A stretch of 64,000 nt of DNA from contig JAQMRL010000002.1 of assembly GCA_035578175.1 (NCBI GenBank), forward strand, positions 98,558,748 through 98,622,747, given 5' to 3'. Shown here piece by piece: positions 47,444-60,019 of the stretch. Source of the stretch: Catonia carolina. Lineage: Eukaryota; Arthropoda; Insecta; Hemiptera; Achilidae. A program made the translations under genes and the position numbers. The notes beneath the pieces are model-generated. The model was not told the origin of the DNA, did no database searches, and worked only from the letters and a program-made list of their open reading frames with translations. Each line of letters begins with the position of its first letter. The stretch's first letter is position 1.

Positions 47444-47935
47444 CCGTGTTTATCAACTAAATTTGGTCAAGGTCCGCGTAAAATTTTGATCAGACTTCCA
47501 GGGTCCGGCCAACGTTTAACTTGGGTCTACCAAGTCGACTGTAAAAATTTAGATATGGCAATCTTGTTAAATCTTAATATAATTATTGTTAATTTGGAAA
47601 AGGTTTGAGGAATTAAATGTAAAAAAAGTTTCAAACTACTGTAAAAAAGTTGTAGTTTTTTGTAATTTGTAGCGCGTTACTATTACGAGTTGCTTTCAGC
47701 TTGATCGCGGCCATAAACTTGTCCAGCGAGCATTAACTCTCTTCAGAGAATTTGGGTATATGTCTTGTTGATGTCACCAGTTGCTCTCAGAATGGACCCA
47801 GCTTAAACGTAAAAAAATTACATCAACAACGAAAATAAGTGCTGCACACAAAAAAAATTATCTAGAGCTCGACGTCTGCAAAAAATGAGTTGGCTGTCCG
47901 GACGCGGACCGCTGTCTGCCAGTTGGTGACCACTG
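47444..47935. mobile_element. Candidate non-autonomous hAT element
   Basis: Right end reversed is CAGTGGTCACCAACTGGCAG, and GGTCCGCG follows within 40 bases on both sides; the left end is CCGTGTTTATCAACT (11 of 15 alike). Interior AT-rich, non-coding. Flanking 8-mers do not match well. Confidence 0.5.
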
Positions 47936-47943
47936 ACCTATAG

Positions 47944-48819
47944 TCATGTTTCCAAACCCATAGACGACAAAACTCGTCCAAAACGAAGGAAGATCGTCTT
48001 AGAGAGATTTCACTCTATACGATTCTTTTAGACATGACTAAATTAATGCACAATAATTGTTTAAGTTGTTTCAGAAATCACTCGACTAAAAATAGCTTTA
48101 ATTTCTTAGGATTCTTCCATATTCTAATGTAAGAATATAACGAGAATTCGGATTACATTCTTAGAAATGATTGATAACACCATTTAAAACGATAATAAAT
48201 ATAGTTTAGTTTGTAATGTTAATTCTGTAGTATATAAAGAGTTGTTGAAGAGCAACGGCGTGATGGAATCTAGTTCTTTGCCGGTTAACGATAGGTGGGA
48301 AGGGAGAATCGCATTTGCAGCTCACCAGCTATCAACCATCTCTCTACTAATACTACTGTTCTAGCCATTACCCGTTTACATACACTACGTAATCAGTCTG
48401 CTACACACCCCTGCTTACAACACTACATTATATTCCAGTTTTAAAACGGAACAAGGCATTTATATAGCTGGATATAAAACAAAATGTACGGAACCTGGAC
48501 AGCTACTTCTACAAAAAATAAACCGAGCAGACACGTTTAACTGTTGATAATAAAGTTTGAAAACTAACGAAGATTTTTTAGTCACGATTTCTAGTTCATT
48601 TTACAGTAGATGTTGCTTTTAAAATTTCCTTATAATTGTTATCGCCTTTTTCACAATTTTTCTTTTTTAATTATCCAATTAAATAATAAATAATTTTGTT
48701 TCATGTCTAACAATTTATAAAATCTTAACATTTTTCATTTACTCATCATAATATTTTGAGAGCCAGAAAATTTTATGATCGAATTTTTAGCGCTTTAGCT
48801 AATTTAACAAAATTAATTT
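47944..48819. other. Nothing recognised
   Basis: 48220-48440 is GC-richer with a TATATAAAGAG at 48231 but no frame follows on either strand. Confidence 0.4.
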
Positions 48820-49018
48820 AGCAAAATAAATTACATGCTAAGTTATAAACTAAACTGTATGTACAGTAAACTTTGTACATTAGAAAATTATATTGTTAAC
48901 ACAGTATGTATTTCTACATACATGTGTTACATATTGCATTAACAACATAATTTTCTAATGTACAAAGTTTAATCTACATGTGGTTTAGTTTACAATTTAG
49001 CATGTAATTTATTTTGCT
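48820..49018. mobile_element. Palindromic foldback (MITE-like), 199 bp
   Basis: Left arm AGCAAAATAAATTACATGCT and the right arm, reversed, begin identically and stay paired for about 90 bases (TTTGTACATTAGAAAATTAT is shared). Loop near 48905-48930. Directly followed by a LINE fragment. Confidence 0.85.
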
Positions 49019-49029
49019 CTTCTTTAAAT

Positions 49030-49415
49030 AAATGTTAAAGTTTTATAAGACGGTGGCAGTTCCAGCCTTGACATACGGCAGTGAAGTATGGTGATGAGAA
49101 AAAGGGAGGAAAGAAACATCCAAACTGCGGAAATAAAATTCTTAAGGTCTGTGAAGTGTTGCACAAGACTAGACAGGATCAGAAATGAAGATATAAGGTA
49201 AGAATTGAGAATTTTCCCACTCAACAAAAAATTTTTATTGTATCGTGCCCAATGGATCGATCATTTAAATAGAATGCCAGAAAGCCGCTTGCCTGGTGTA
49301 GCGAGAAGATACAAACCAATGTGAAGTAGAGATATTGGCAGCCCAAAGAAAAGATGGGTGCCGGAACAGGTAGAAATGCCTAACTCGTGAAGAGAAGAAA
49401 AAGAAGAAGACACAG
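49030..49415 (+). pseudogene. LINE C-terminal relic with GAA-rich tail
   Basis: Starts FYKTVAVPALTYGSE, same block as at 43.2 kb, then RLPGVARRYK and RCRD-like pieces in shifting frames; ends in AGAAGAAAAAGAAGAAGAC. Confidence 0.65.
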
Positions 49416-50301
49416 TATGTATTTAAATTTAGTACTCTACTGTTTTTTTACTTAAAAAAGTTCGTAATTTTTTCATGACAGTTTCTTCGCTGCGTTTGCG
49501 AGCTGCTATATCACGCCATCTCTTTATCAGTAACACGTCACATGGTGTTGTTTTCTTAGCCCGCTCCATAAACGTAAAACAACCTACAAAGATAAATGGG
49601 TCATGTTGAATCCTATCGAACATTTAAGTGAAATTTATTGATTACAGTATTAAAAATACGTAACAAAATGCGTAGGTTAAAGGATAATTCCTGTACCTCA
49701 AAAGCTTTAATTCCGTCTTCTGCTGTCACACGGTCTGCATATTGCTGTCACACGGATTTATTGCGGGAAGGTTACTTTATGTTTACATACCGTATTAAAA
49801 TGTTTTTTTTTGTTTTTTCACTATTTTGTTTTTCCCTCTGAAATAGTTTTGGTTAACCCGAGTTCGGTTAAAAAGGGTTACGCTGTTTTATATTTCTCAG
49901 TATAATTTATAAATCAATATCTCTTTGATTTACGGAATAAGCGTCCGGTAAAGCTACTAGTATTACATGTAAGAGTTAATGTAGGTCATTATTTTTCAAG
50001 TATCAAGGTGTCTGCTTTTTTATTTCAACACATCCCGTAAAGATGTTCAAGTGGTTTCCTGTTTAATGTTCTCTTTAAAACCCATTACGGCGTACACCTT
50101 AGATATGCCACAATCTTTTCTCTCACGACTTATACAATTTATTAAACCATAACAACTTTGACAAAATCCACTCTTATCAACATTGACTCTTTTACACCAA
50201 CATACACATACGTTGATTTTTGAAAAAATCTTCTGATTTTACTCTCAGGCTGACCGAATTCGCTCAGAATTTCATAATCAGTCGTTTCTCGCTTTTTGTT
50301 T
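49416..50301. other. Nothing recognised
   Basis: Short frames only (49429-49623 minus; 49638-49841 plus), without domains. A duplicated CTGCTGTCACACGG near 49730 is seen. Confidence 0.4.
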
Positions 50302-50612
50302 TAAGTCATCAGCCGAAAGGCTGGTTTGAAACTCTAGAGGATTAAATAAGTAAAACGAAGAGTGAGGTGATTTACAATTGCCTTCCTCACTGAGTGGAAA
50401 AGTATGCATATATCATGCCAGGCCCTCTAGAAAGCATCTATCTACCTTCCACCCTGCAGAAATTACACCTTCATTTCATTCACCACAGGGTCTGGCTGTA
50501 TAATGAAATTTATTACTTTCAGAGGAGATAACTCTGATTAGTGTCTTTTACACCTCTACCTCTTCTGTTCTTAAATGTTTCAATCATTATAACTGGCTGA
50601 CCATGTAAATGC
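50302..50612 (-). repeat. R2 dispersed repeat, copy 4
   Basis: GTCATCAGCCGAAAGGCTGG through CCTTCCTCACTGAGTGGAAA to TGGCTGACCATGTAA; 3' part missing. Confidence 0.78.
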
Positions 50613-50829
50613 TAAATTCCATGGCCTAGGGTAGGTGTTCTCTTCTTTTATCCAGTATTACAGCGCAATTGAAATTACAACACAAACGTTGTCAATGGCT
50701 AGTGCTTTAAAACCATGCAGTTTTTAAAAGTAAATAATTTAAAATAAACTAAAATGTATTCTAAAATAATTCTAATTAGGTAAATAATATGAGTAAGTCG
50801 CGAATATTTATTTACTTCGTAAGCAACTG

Positions 50830-51020
50830 TTTTTTCTTTGTTTTATTTAACTTTGCATCAACTACAGTGGTCATTAGCGATGACGTTGGGTAGTAACTGT
50901 GAAGGGTGAAATGAATTTTTTGTAACGTATGAAAATATGGCGTGCCTGAGTGGGATTCGAACCTAAGACCGCATGATGAGAGGCGAGCACGTTACCAACT
51001 ACGCCAATGCGGCCGGCAAC
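50830..51020 (-). repeat. SINE-C copy
   Basis: Minus strand: TTGGCGTAGTTGGTAACGTG (A-box), GGTTCGAATCCCA (B-box), TCATCGCTAATGACCACTGT (tail). Confidence 0.75.
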
Positions 51021-51639
51021 ATTTTTATATTTCTCTTAGATTTGTTACTCACTCTTGGACACTAATCTCGTACTGCCTATCTTTTAAGTTTTTCGTAAGT
51101 AAAGTTTAATAAATTATAATGTTAATAATATCACATTCTGTGTCTCAGGTAGCCGTGATAACATTGGTAAAGGGCCTGTTTTACCAATTTTGGAAGTATG
51201 AAGTCTCTTTCTAGTGCTGTAGTGATGCTTTGTATTAGGCAGATCTGCTGTTATATATATTTAATTAATTAATCTATTTAATTTAGATAAAAATTCTTTT
51301 AAGGGACCCGGAATAATGATAAAAAGTATAGATTCTTTTATGCTGATGAAGAATGATACATGACTTCAAAATTTGGTCTTAGTAAAACCTCTATGGACCA
51401 TTAGCAATTGCCCTAAAAAATAAATGGTTGAAAATGTTGTGACTAACTCAGCACAAAAACCTAACCTTTTTTAGGTAAAAAAGTAAGATTTTGTAGATGT
51501 AGGCTACTCTGTATGTATATTTGGGACCTTCTTTGCATCGCAAGTTTTTATAACCGTTCAAAAAATATATTTTACTACAAATCTTCCTCCGCTAATTATG
51601 TAGCGTATCCGCCAGTTAACTGCATTATAATTAATTATA

Positions 51640-51975
51640 ATAACATGAACAGAATTGCGACTATAGATCCATTTTGTCAGGGCCGAGCATTGTATAGGTC
51701 AGCCATTCTTAAGTCTTTCAAGACGTAAGTTCTCAAGCAATTCCAGATTATGTGTTAAATTATTTTAAAAATCTAAGTGTATAATACTGTTTTATGTATA
51801 TTTAATTCCGTTTGTACTATTGACTATTTTTGCTTGTATTCTTCTCTTTTTTTCTTTTCTTTTTACTTTTGTATTGTCTTTGGTCTGTAATAAAATATTG
51901 TTTCTGTAATTGGGCCGTAGTCGGCCTGTTGCAAACAATTCAATTAGGTAATTAAATAAATAAATAAATATGTGT
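51640..51975 (+). mobile_element. Possible LINE 3' end with TAAA tail
   Basis: A T-rich stretch, GGTCTGTAATAAAATATTG and GGGCCGTAGTCGGCC are followed by four TAAA units (51952-51969). Looks like the untranslated end of a LINE; no ORF motif confirms it. Confidence 0.35.
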
Positions 51976-52654
51976 CACAGATAAATGGAAAGAATATTTA
52001 TTAAGAATGACGGAAAACAGACAAAATAGAATTACCTTCTGCAGCAATTCAACTGATACAAGAGGAGGAAATTTTACTTGTAGAGGACGGATTTAATTTG
52101 ATAGTTTATTTGTAAAGGTTAAGATAACATTAACAAACTGAACATAGGTTACTTTATCAACACAAGACCATTTTGTTACACGGTCCGTTTAGTACGTTTT
52201 GATGTAACGTAAAATAAATGGTATCATAGGATGCAGTATAATATTATATCAATAAAAAGCATTATTAATTTAATACGTTAGAAGAAAGAGCATACAATTA
52301 TAGATAATGTGCAAACAAGCTGCTAAAAACTACTTTATAACACATGGTATTAAAAAGCTAACGTTAGGTATTGGCAAGTGAGCTAACTAACCTACAATAT
52401 TTAAGTTACTAGTTTGATTGTTAGTTTTACAACCTCTAGATAACTACATACACTTTATAACAATCAAAACAAATAAATAAACACTCTCTTAAACCGGTAC
52501 TCATTATTATAACTAGTATTCACATATAAAATATATAACAGTATTCACGTAGCATGATAATAACCAACACCGTCCTAAAGAGAATTTATTCGTTCTGAAT
52601 TGATGACGTGTTAAAAGAGTCCTTAGGTTTTTCATCCGATTAGAAAAATTAAAA
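51976..52654. other. Nothing recognised
   Basis: AT-rich, no frames or paired ends. Confidence 0.45.
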
Positions 52655-52986
52655 ACCCACCGGTTTGGTATAGGGGTAAAATCGTCGTCGCGAGTCAGCT
52701 GTTAAATAGCTGATTTTCAAAGACGTTCCTGGTTCAAATCCTAGTAAATGTAGTTACTTTTACGCGGATTTGAATACTAGAAAGTGTTTACCGGTGAACT
52801 TTGGTAGTTGGGGTTCAATTAACCATAATCTCTCAGGAATGGTCGGCCTGGGTATGTACAAGACTACGCCTCATTTACACGTCTTAGGCTACATATCATC
52901 CTCATCTAACTGGGTCATGGGGTAACTCACTGTCATGAATTGAACAGATTGGAACGTACACACATTAGGGATAAAAAATAAAAATA
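52655..52986 (+). repeat. SINE-A, full-length copy
   Basis: ACCCACCGGTTTGGTATAGG head, hairpin AGCTGTTAAATAGCTGATTT, B-box GGTTCAAATCC, AATGGTCGGCCTGGGTATG middle, A-rich end. Confidence 0.85.
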
Positions 52987-53261
52987 AAAGACCTATTATT
53001 ATTTATTTTAGTCATGACATTTTTCTTTTTACGAGTTTTATGGTCGAACGAATTTTCTTTTGATAACGAATTTCACACAAAAATTAGTACATTCTTACTA
53101 CAAAAGTAGTAAGAAAAACGGTCAAAATCAGAATAAATTGATTCCTCATATTATAGGCTAAGTATTATCGTATTTTAATGCATAATGTAATATAAACCAT
53201 GGTCAATAAGTTCTGAGTATTCTCTAGTGCCTGAAAAATTAATAATAATTATATGTTTTTC

Positions 53262-53422
53262 TTTACCCTGACTATTTTGCAATTACTGTTAATGCAAACG
53301 ATGGAAGGGTAGTAGATGAAGAAGATTGATGAAAAAATGCCAGACCTAACTGGGAATCGAACTTGGGACCCCGGCGTAGAAGCCAGTTGCGTTAACCACT
53401 ACGCCAACGAGCTAGCCAGTTA
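53262..53422 (-). repeat. SINE-B copy
   Basis: Minus strand: GTTGGCGTAGTGGTTAACGC (A-box), AGTTCGATTCCCAG (B-box), TTTTCATCAATCTTCTTCAT (tail). Confidence 0.78.
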
Positions 53423-54424
53423 TATCTTGGTTGTTTGCAAAGTATTCTTGGTAAAGGCCTTTACCCACAGGGTCTAATCCGATCTGTCAATCAGAACTAA
53501 TGAAATGCATGCATTTTTTATATATAAAGTTAATATTTTTGTTTTTTCCCATTAATTTTGTTTGATAGTATACGTTCTTGGATCGCACGCCGTTCAATTA
53601 AAAAATGAAAGGTAATGCAATGCAATCCCTGTCAGGAGACAGAATTCGTAGAACGGTTCTGTCATAAGAAAACTAGAACAGAAAAACATAGGTAAAATTG
53701 TCTGTGCGCATGCGCCAACCGAAAACTGGGGAGTAGTTCCCCAGCCTCAATGTGATAGTGGGAGCAGGAGCAGCGATGATTAACAGCTGGATCGGCAGTA
53801 GGGGAATATATCTGTGCACAGTAGTGTGAGATGCAAAATCAGTAGAAACAGAGCAAGTCTTCAAGTATTTTTTTCAAATTGTAAAATAATACTTGAATTG
53901 AACGTCGTACAATTCAAGAACGCATATTATCAAACAAAATTAGTGGGAATAACATAAAGATAATTAACTTAATATGCGGAAAACGCATTAAATTAATTAA
54001 TCGGAGCGGAGCCTGTGGGTAAAGACCTTAATTTGGACTTCTATTTTATAATCTTATTTTCCTGGTCTTAAAGTATCAAATTCTCATTGAAAGTAAACTC
54101 TGTTATGTCAGTGGCAAGGAATTGGGTTTCATATGCTGGTAACACTGGCACAGTCGTTCTCTCTTTATGTCATACTGCCTGAATCATACTATAACATAAC
54201 ACACACGTACACGGAATCAACTTTTTACCATAGTTAAATTCTATCTACAATAAACTTAACAATATAATTATAGTTGCATGATAACAGAATATATTTTTAA
54301 TTAAGATGAAAGTTATTAATTTCATTATCAAAGAATATTCGGTCTATCAATATAATTTGTGATCTAAAATTTTGTTTTTTTCCTTCTTTGTTCTAGATCA
54401 AGGTGTAAAGTCATTGTTCTTTAG
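53423..54424. other. Nothing recognised, one short inverted pair
   Basis: AAAGGCCTTTACCCACAGG (53453-53471) recurs reversed as CCTGTGGGTAAAGACCTT (54012-54029), so 53453-54030 may be a decayed terminal-repeat element. Sequences beside these (TCCGAT/ATCGGA) also pair. No coding content. Confidence 0.45.
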
Positions 54425-54680
54425 ATTATCAGCCCGAAGGCTGACTATAATCCCTTTCAGTATCAGTAAAGACTAAGATTGATGTGATTTATTATTAAGA
54501 TTCTCAGTGGATTCGAAAAAAATGTTTGCTTATCAGTTTGAAAGGCTTATTTATTTTAATTTTTTTAATTTTCTATTCTGTAGTATATCACTTATACCGA
54601 ATATAAACTCTGGTTAGTGTCACTTAAACCCTCTGCCCACTTATTTTAACTTTTTACCTGTCATTTGACAACTGCTATCA
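54425..54680 (-). repeat. R2 dispersed repeat, worn copy
   Basis: TTATCAGCCCGAAGGCTGAC and scattered matches (TGCTTATCAGT, ATAAACTCTGGTTAGTGTCA). Confidence 0.5.
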
Positions 54681-54949
54681 AGAAAAAACACTTGTCCACT
54701 ACTTAATAAAGAGAAGATCCCGGGTAACATTACAGATTTTGGTCTGCAGATACTCGAACGATGTTGTACATTAACCATAATCTCTTCTAAATCTGGGGTT
54801 GTTGATAATAAACTTAGATGTTAATGCAATTCTAAGCTATCAAAAATAAGAAATATACGGATTGAACCCCTTTTATAATATACCTAGTTCAATTTACTTC
54901 AAACTCATCAATTTATTTTAAAACTAGATTTATTATATTTTGTATCAAC

Positions 54950-55734
54950 TACAGAGTGATTTTTTAGTTCTGTTACCCAATTGTTAATGTCTGGTAATAT
55001 TTTTCTAAAAAAAATAAATTTTGTTTTGTGACACTAAGTTGGTAGCCCTACTCAACCAGTATGGATATGGCAGTGTGAGTTGATTCTCCTTGAGCTGTGT
55101 AAAATTTTGTGCAATTTCCGGTCGTGCTACGAACTGAATGTCTTTTATCCTAAAACAATCTCTTGTTTAAATCTGGAGGCTGAAGCTCTAGAACTAATCG
55201 TATGTGATACGGATACAATTTCAATTTTTTAGCAGCTTTCTGAGCACTCGAACATGACAAATCAACATGCGAGGAAAGTTTTTGTAAACTTTTCCATGGA
55301 GAATTGAGCAATCTTGTTTTCACATTCTCTTAACGTCATCTGTCAAGAGAGTTGGTCGACCACTACGTTTTCTGCTGCAAACAATACCTGCCTCTAAAAA
55401 TCAGTTAGTTAGTCTAGAAATTGAATAGAATAGAGTGGAGGAACACCAAAAAATTTAATTTGAAATGATTCTTTTACACTCGCATACGATTTTGTAGCAA
55501 AATATTGTTCAAGAATGAAAACCCGTTGTTCTAGGGTAAAAGACATTCTGTTCGTAACACAACTGGAAACAGCACAAAATTTTACGCAACTCAAGGAGAA
55601 TCAACTCAAACTGTCGTATCTATACCGGTTGAGTAGGGCTACCAACTTTGTGTCACAAAACAAAATATCCCTTTCTTAGAAAAAAATTACCAGACATTAA
55701 CAATTGGGTAACAGGACTAAAAAATCACCCGGTA
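54950..55734 (-). mobile_element. Mariner-type element with 209-base terminal inverted repeats
   Basis: Arms 54950-55158 and 55526-55734 pair from TACAGAGTGATTTTTTAG / TACCGGGTGATTTTTTAG inward to ATGTCTTTTAYCCTA. TA at each border fits a TA target duplication. The right arm includes a transposase start codon. Only the N-terminal part of the transposase remains between the arms. Confidence 0.82.
55160..55546 (-). pseudogene. Transposase N-terminal fragment (DUF4817-like HTH)
   Basis: The minus strand starts MSFTLEQRVFILEQYFATKS inside the right arm and continues SVKESFQIKF; after a gap another frame reads RKRSGRPTLLTDDVK and, shifted again, SSAQKAAKKLKLYPYHIRLV. This is the DNA-binding front (DUF4817/HTH) of a group of insect mariner-like transposases. 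The catalytic Asp residues are absent. The ATG used here lies within the inverted repeat. Confidence 0.7.
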
Positions 55735-55969
55735 CTAAATTTTCGCAGAATTATTTAAACGTAAATCTCAACACACCCGAAATAAAACATTTTATTTGAA
55801 AATCTACCTGTCAAAAAAATAAGTTTGTACCATACGAGCGTTTTTTCCAAAATTACTTTGAAATAGATTGAGGTCTATAATAAAAAAATCATATTTTAAC
55901 GTTATCTTTATTTTTATTAGTTGGGGAACAAATAGAAGAAGGTTATCATTCAATAATTTTACAGGAGGC

Positions 55970-56140
55970 CACTTACGTGGCCCAGTGGTTAGTGTGCTAA
56001 ACCGAAAAACGATGTCCCAGGTTCGATTCTGGCCCGGGACCTGGAAAATTATTAGAAGTTCGAACTCAACCCGTTCATCGTTCCTCAGCCAAAAGTAGTC
56101 ACTAGTAACTAAGATGTTGATGTGCTTAAAATTAACTCAA
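55970..56140 (+). repeat. SINE-C copy
   Basis: ACGTGGCCCAGTGGTTAGTG (A-box), GGTTCGATTCTGG (B-box), AAAGTAGTCACTAGTAACTA (tail). Confidence 0.8.
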
Positions 56141-56984
56141 CAAATTCAACAGAATTTTTAAAATTACAATTTCTAACTCACTTTTGGCATTTTCTATAAC
56201 GCTTTTAACTATCCTTAAAAAATGAGCTATTGATGTACCAAAATTAATTGTTTATAGGATGGGTACTATATCCTGTTAAAAATTTTGACATATTTTCGTC
56301 ACGTCTAATAGCAGAATACTCTCCGTAATTTCATATTTTCATGATAAAAATATTTCTATAACTTCAAAAACTATATGGTTTTATTGCAGCAGCTGTGAGA
56401 AAACGCCTATTGTTTTTGGTTTTATTTTACGCCATTTTTTAAACACATTAACGTAGCCTATTTAATGAACAAAATAAGTGTTAAGAAAAAATGAGACAAA
56501 AACATATTGTTAGCTAATATTTTTACGAGCCGTTATAAAAATAATTCTGTATTTGAATAGAATATTTCATTAATGTAATTCATTTTTATTACTTCTAAGA
56601 ATTATTAATACTCCATTAATGAATAGAAATCATTATCGACCGCATTGAAAAATCCTATTTAAGTTTTATACCTTTTGAAACAATAGTTTAATTCTTCAAT
56701 GCGTGCTTACGCATTGACATTAATTAACAACAGAGGATAATTATAAAATTTATCGACAACCATTCAGAAAAATTATTTGTTTAGTTTTTATTTTGTTATC
56801 AGAAACTATTTCATTCTCAAAAAGACCACCCACTGTGTATGCTTATCCGCGGCTACCATACAGAAATATTCAATGCGGTCATCAGTCATTTTCATTTATT
56901 ACCCTTCATCATCTTTATTGCCATTAATGTGCAAAACAGTCAGACCTAAAATAAATTTGAAATACATCATTTGTATTTGAAAAA
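56141..56984. other. Nothing firm; SINE-B-like tail
   Basis: About 56880-56945 resembles the SINE-B tail (TCATTTATTACCCTTCATCA, GTGCAAAACAGTCAGACC). The rest is AT-rich. Confidence 0.5.
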
Positions 56985-57005
56985 TCTTGTGTGAAATACT
57001 ACACG

Positions 57006-57911
57006 ACTTTCTCTTTTCAATGTATAAAATGAAAAATATAACCTATGGTTAATCATGAGTAAACGATCTAAAATGAAAACCATAACCTAATTTTAATCAT
57101 GAGTGAATGACGCAAAATGAAAATCAACCTTGTAAAACTTAAAAATATGTAAAATCACTAATTGACGCTTAAACTAGTTCTGTTGAAAAAATTCTTGAAA
57201 TAAAAGTTGCAAATATTTTACTTTTCTATAACTTTGATTATACCCTTTTGTTATGAAATGCATACTAGGCTGCAATCTTAAAAAAATAATTTTTTACCGA
57301 TTTTAATGAGCAAAAAACAGAAAATCACTAATTGACGCTGAAATAAACATTATAGAAAAAATGTTTGAATAAAAGTTTTAGATTTTTTAATTACGTACGT
57401 ATTTGCCCCAAAATGGATAATAAGGTAGTAATCATAAAAATACAATTTTTTACCTCCAGAGCACATATCCCCAATTACAATTTCAGCAGACATGGCGCCT
57501 GCCCTATCATATAGAGCATATAAAATGTAGTAAATAAGCCAATTTAAAAAAAAATTGTAGAAGCCATTTTGAGAAAATCACAAAAAGTTGAAAATTGTAC
57601 GAATATGCTACATATTACTTCCGGTTGACCGATTTTAATGAAAATAATCTTATTAGGTTCCCTAGTGGTACTTAACTTACTTAAGTTCCAAGTTTCAATT
57701 TTGCACAATATTCCTTTCTTGAGATATTTCGTTCGTACACACACGCGCGCGCGCGCACGCAGACCAATCGCTAAAAACATGTTCCTTGGGTTCAGGGAAC
57801 CTGAAATGTGTTGACCTGCATCCAGTGAAAACTCGATTTCGAAAAATCGACATGAAAACATATAACTTGGTACTTTCTTTCCCTATATATTCATATAGGG
57901 TAAGAGAAAGT
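57006..57911 (-). mobile_element. R3 family, most complete copy
   Basis: 906 bp with inverted ends ACTTTCTCTT and AAGAGAAAGT, a subterminal palindrome CCCTATATATTCATATAGGG, a CA/CG array (about 57735-57760) and two internal subrepeats with CAGAAAATCACTAATTGACG. Minus frames (57544-57946) are not kept in the other copies. Likely a non-autonomous DNA element. Confidence 0.75.
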
Positions 57912-58249
57912 AAAATAGAGTCATTCAATAACAGCACTCTGTACAACGACTTAAATTAAAAGAAAATTACATGTACAATTATTTTTACAAACACATAATA
58001 CAAATCCATACATATAGAACTATACATTAACGGTGGATTATAGGTAATTCGTGGTGAAGGACAGTGGCGATGATCAAGCGACCTTCTCTAAAGGAACTAA
58101 AATGTGGATGCTGCAGCGGTGCCAGTGCTAAGTCTAAATAAGTAAATAATTTAACTACTGTCTTAAAATTTGGTAATTATTGTTATTTTTAACAGATCAC
58201 AAATATTAACAACAAGAAGTTAACAAGTATATGCATTGGGAGTTTTTTC

Positions 58250-58740
58250 TTAACTTATCTTTTACGCTGACGACATAACGAGATTAGCTGAAGACGACCT
58301 TTTACATGCTTCATTAGCTCTCTAAAATCATCTCAATTTCGTACGCGATTGGTGTAAAACATGTAAAGTAAAACCTAATACGGCCAAATTTCTTCACGTA
58401 GTAACTCCTACAATCTGTCATGATGAGTGCCCACTAGTATACTTTGACAATCAACCTCTTGCAAAGATAGATACTGTCAAGTTTATGAATTTTGATAAAA
58501 GACTGACTTGGAACACATATACCAAACAATAACGTTTATTATTAAAAACCAGACTTAAAATTTTATATGTACCCCCAAAATACACCATTAGGTTGAAATT
58601 TCAAAGAAACTGATGGTTTTGATACGAATTAGTCGTCCTTAAATTTTCCTAGGTATTTATAATATATACTAATGAGCCTAAGAAAATAAATGAAAGAAAT
58701 TAAGTCTGTAGTAGAAGTCGTTAGAGCTGTTTTTGAGAAA
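58250..58740 (+). pseudogene. Jockey-type LINE RT relic
   Basis: FYADDITRLAEDDLLHASLA, then NHLNFVRDWCKTCKVKPNTA and NFDKRLTWNTYTKQ follow the order FADD - K-kinase-like block - YLG-LDRRLTW of Jockey RTs, with stops and YLG changed to FMN. The remainder decays after 58570. Confidence 0.78.
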
Positions 58741-58892
58741 ACCCTAATTTTTATGACATAGTATTTTCGTGAATTAGCCTACTCTAAGTTATACAGGGAC
58801 TAAATGGTTAATTCCAAAATCTTCTAGAATGTTAGTTGAGAAAAGTAAAATGTTTAAGTTACAACTCAGTTAAAGAACTGTTTTCTGTTCTG

Positions 58893-58930
58893 ATACGTCT
58901 CTCTCTCACTCTCTCTCTCTCTCTCTCTGG
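58893..58930 (+). repeat. (CT)n microsatellite
   Basis: About 17 CT units with one ACT break; the 66-codon frame across it is an artefact. Confidence 0.9.
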
Positions 58931-58934
58931 CTGC

Positions 58935-60010
58935 CTCCCCCTTTCCCACCCCTCTCTTCCCTCTCGTTTCCCCCCATTTCTTTCTCAATTTCTATCGATG
59001 TATCTATCTATAACATTATACGGACGGGTAATTTAAAAAAACAAAAAAAAAACAAAATCATGTCTTTGGCCTCAGAGATCATAAAACTTAGATCGGTTGA
59101 AATCCGAGTAATGTTACACAACCGAATGTTTTGCACAGATGAATCTCGCAGTAAGAATCATTAGATTTATTTGATGCTTTTCTACAGTAATGTTAATTTT
59201 TTTGACTCAAATTTGAACAATGCTTGTTCGTTCATTTCTAGCTGCCAGCTGGTTGTCTTATGAACTAGTTTGTCAAACCAGTGTTACTTAAATTCTTATA
59301 TTGACTGTCTAACCACCAACAGAACTGAAGCTTGGGTAAAATTAAAAAAAAAAATTATAACAGACTAGTAAATTTATGCGTAACGAATAATGTTAGTAAA
59401 GTAATTCTGCCAAAAATTTATACCTATTACTCCGAAATCCTTTAAGTCCTCTATATCCAAACAGGTAAAATCAAATCAGATTTTTCTATTAAAATTTATT
59501 AATATGTAACGGTAAAAAGTATTTACTCTTTTTTTAAAGAGAAATAATAATTTATAAATAACAAATTTTAATTTTTAACCCGAAGTTGACGCTCCTTATT
59601 GCTACTGAGAATAATCTTTAGTATAGAAAAATGTATTGTTTGGTCGGCAAGCCAAAGTGATGCCTCGAGCAAACAGACTTGACTAATTGGCGAACGTATA
59701 GATAGGATGTTGAGGTAGATGATTAAGCTATTATGTGCATTCCTCTAGTCCAAGTTAATTACTGTTATCGGACAAACATAACTAATACCACCAACATTCT
59801 TTACCACCAATGCATTCTCCTCTTTGAAAAGGTTATATTTTTATCATGTCTTAAATTTTTCAAAGAATCTTTAAAACGATAAGGGTTTCCTTTATAACCG
59901 TTGATCAAAGCTCCCTCAGACCTGATTTGAATATTTTTACATTATCGTACTGTATTTATAACAAATGGAAAAAGTATTAGAATAGTACACAATTTTCCAT
60001 GCCCAGATTT
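58935..60010. other. Nothing recognised
   Basis: AT-rich; no repeats or frames of note. Confidence 0.45.
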
Positions 60011-60019
60011 CCCTATTTT

